Assembly: GCA_041306005.1 (NCBI GenBank)
Contig: JBFYKJ010000043.1
Location: 1-11,917 of the forward strand
Source: JBFYKJ01 sp041306005
GTDB taxonomy: Archaea; Altiarchaeota; Altiarchaeia; JAFGQM01
Length of the DNA stretch: 11,917 nt
Direction: 5' to 3'
Shown piece after piece: positions 11,875-11,917 of this stretch (positions are counted from its first letter, which is position 1; every line of letters starts with the position of its first letter). The translations under genes were made by a program, and so were the position numbers. The notes under the pieces were generated by a model, which was given only the letters and a program-made list of their open reading frames with translations, was not told where the DNA came from and did not search any database.

Positions 11875-11917
11875 ATGGCAACAAACGACGACCTCATGGA
11901 CGCCTTCGCCGGCGAGT
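11875..11917 (+). CDS. Rubrerythrin, first 14 residues (3' truncated by window)
   Basis: ATG 11875 opens a frame reading MATNDDLMDAFAGE to the window edge. The pattern M-x-x-x-x-x-L-x-x-AFAGE is the conserved N-terminus of rubrerythrins, normally followed by SQANRKY. A Shine-Dalgarno match GGTGA at 11865-11869 sits 5 bp upstream. Rubrerythrins reduce hydrogen peroxide in anaerobes using a diiron site and usually a rubredoxin-like domain. Only the N-terminus is visible, so the domain content is unknown, but the motif, ribosome-binding site and divergent promoter agree. Confidence 0.7.
   Translation, partial: MATNDDLMDAFAGE

Overview
The window is a gene-dense stretch (roughly 55% G+C by eye) from an archaeon. 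Three things point to archaea: the C-terminus of an archaeal-type ATP-dependent DNA ligase, an Nre-family repair protein ending in a PCNA-binding motif, and TATA boxes lying about 25-30 bp upstream of start codons that mostly lack a Shine-Dalgarno sequence. A rubrerythrin start, a ferritin-like protein and thioredoxin-type proteins suggest an anaerobe or microaerophile. I cannot name the lineage from this window alone.

Left part (1-3739). The end of the DNA ligase runs into a ferritin-like protein on the + strand. On the - strand follow an isochorismatase-family hydrolase, an HtpX-like M48 membrane protease, LemA, and a small two-helix membrane protein. lemA and htpX are a common pair, but here a hairpin with a T-run separates them. 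htpX has an unusual set of four TTAATC words spaced exactly 12 bp apart upstream of its start.

Middle part (3847-7348, - strand). An ornithine cyclodeaminase/mu-crystallin family dehydrogenase, probably alanine dehydrogenase, lies downstream of a two-gene DNA-repair unit. That unit is an Nre protein followed by a radical-SAM protein with a C-terminal helix-hairpin-helix (the family linked to uracil-DNA-glycosylase-like proteins).

Right part (7532-10523, + strand). A five-gene cluster reads: ArsR-type repressor, membrane-anchored ArsF-like thioredoxin-fold protein, ArsG/CcdA-like membrane protein, small CPKC thioredoxin-like protein, and a PF03773 (ArsP-type) permease. The repressor gene has an almost perfect dyad over its TATA box and start codon. 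This looks like an archaeal arsenical- or metal-responsive redox and export operon.

End (10563-11917). A PQ-loop (SemiSWEET-like) protein and a MutT-type Nudix hydrolase diverge from one AT-rich box. An unrecognised Arg-rich 115-residue protein diverges from the first codons of a rubrerythrin cut by the window end.

The most unusual signal is non-coding. Directly upstream of three unrelated genes (isochorismatase-like, nre, permease) lie degenerate tandem repeats with a 7-bp period and a CAAGAC core, always in the same orientation relative to the gene and ending within a few bases of the ATG.
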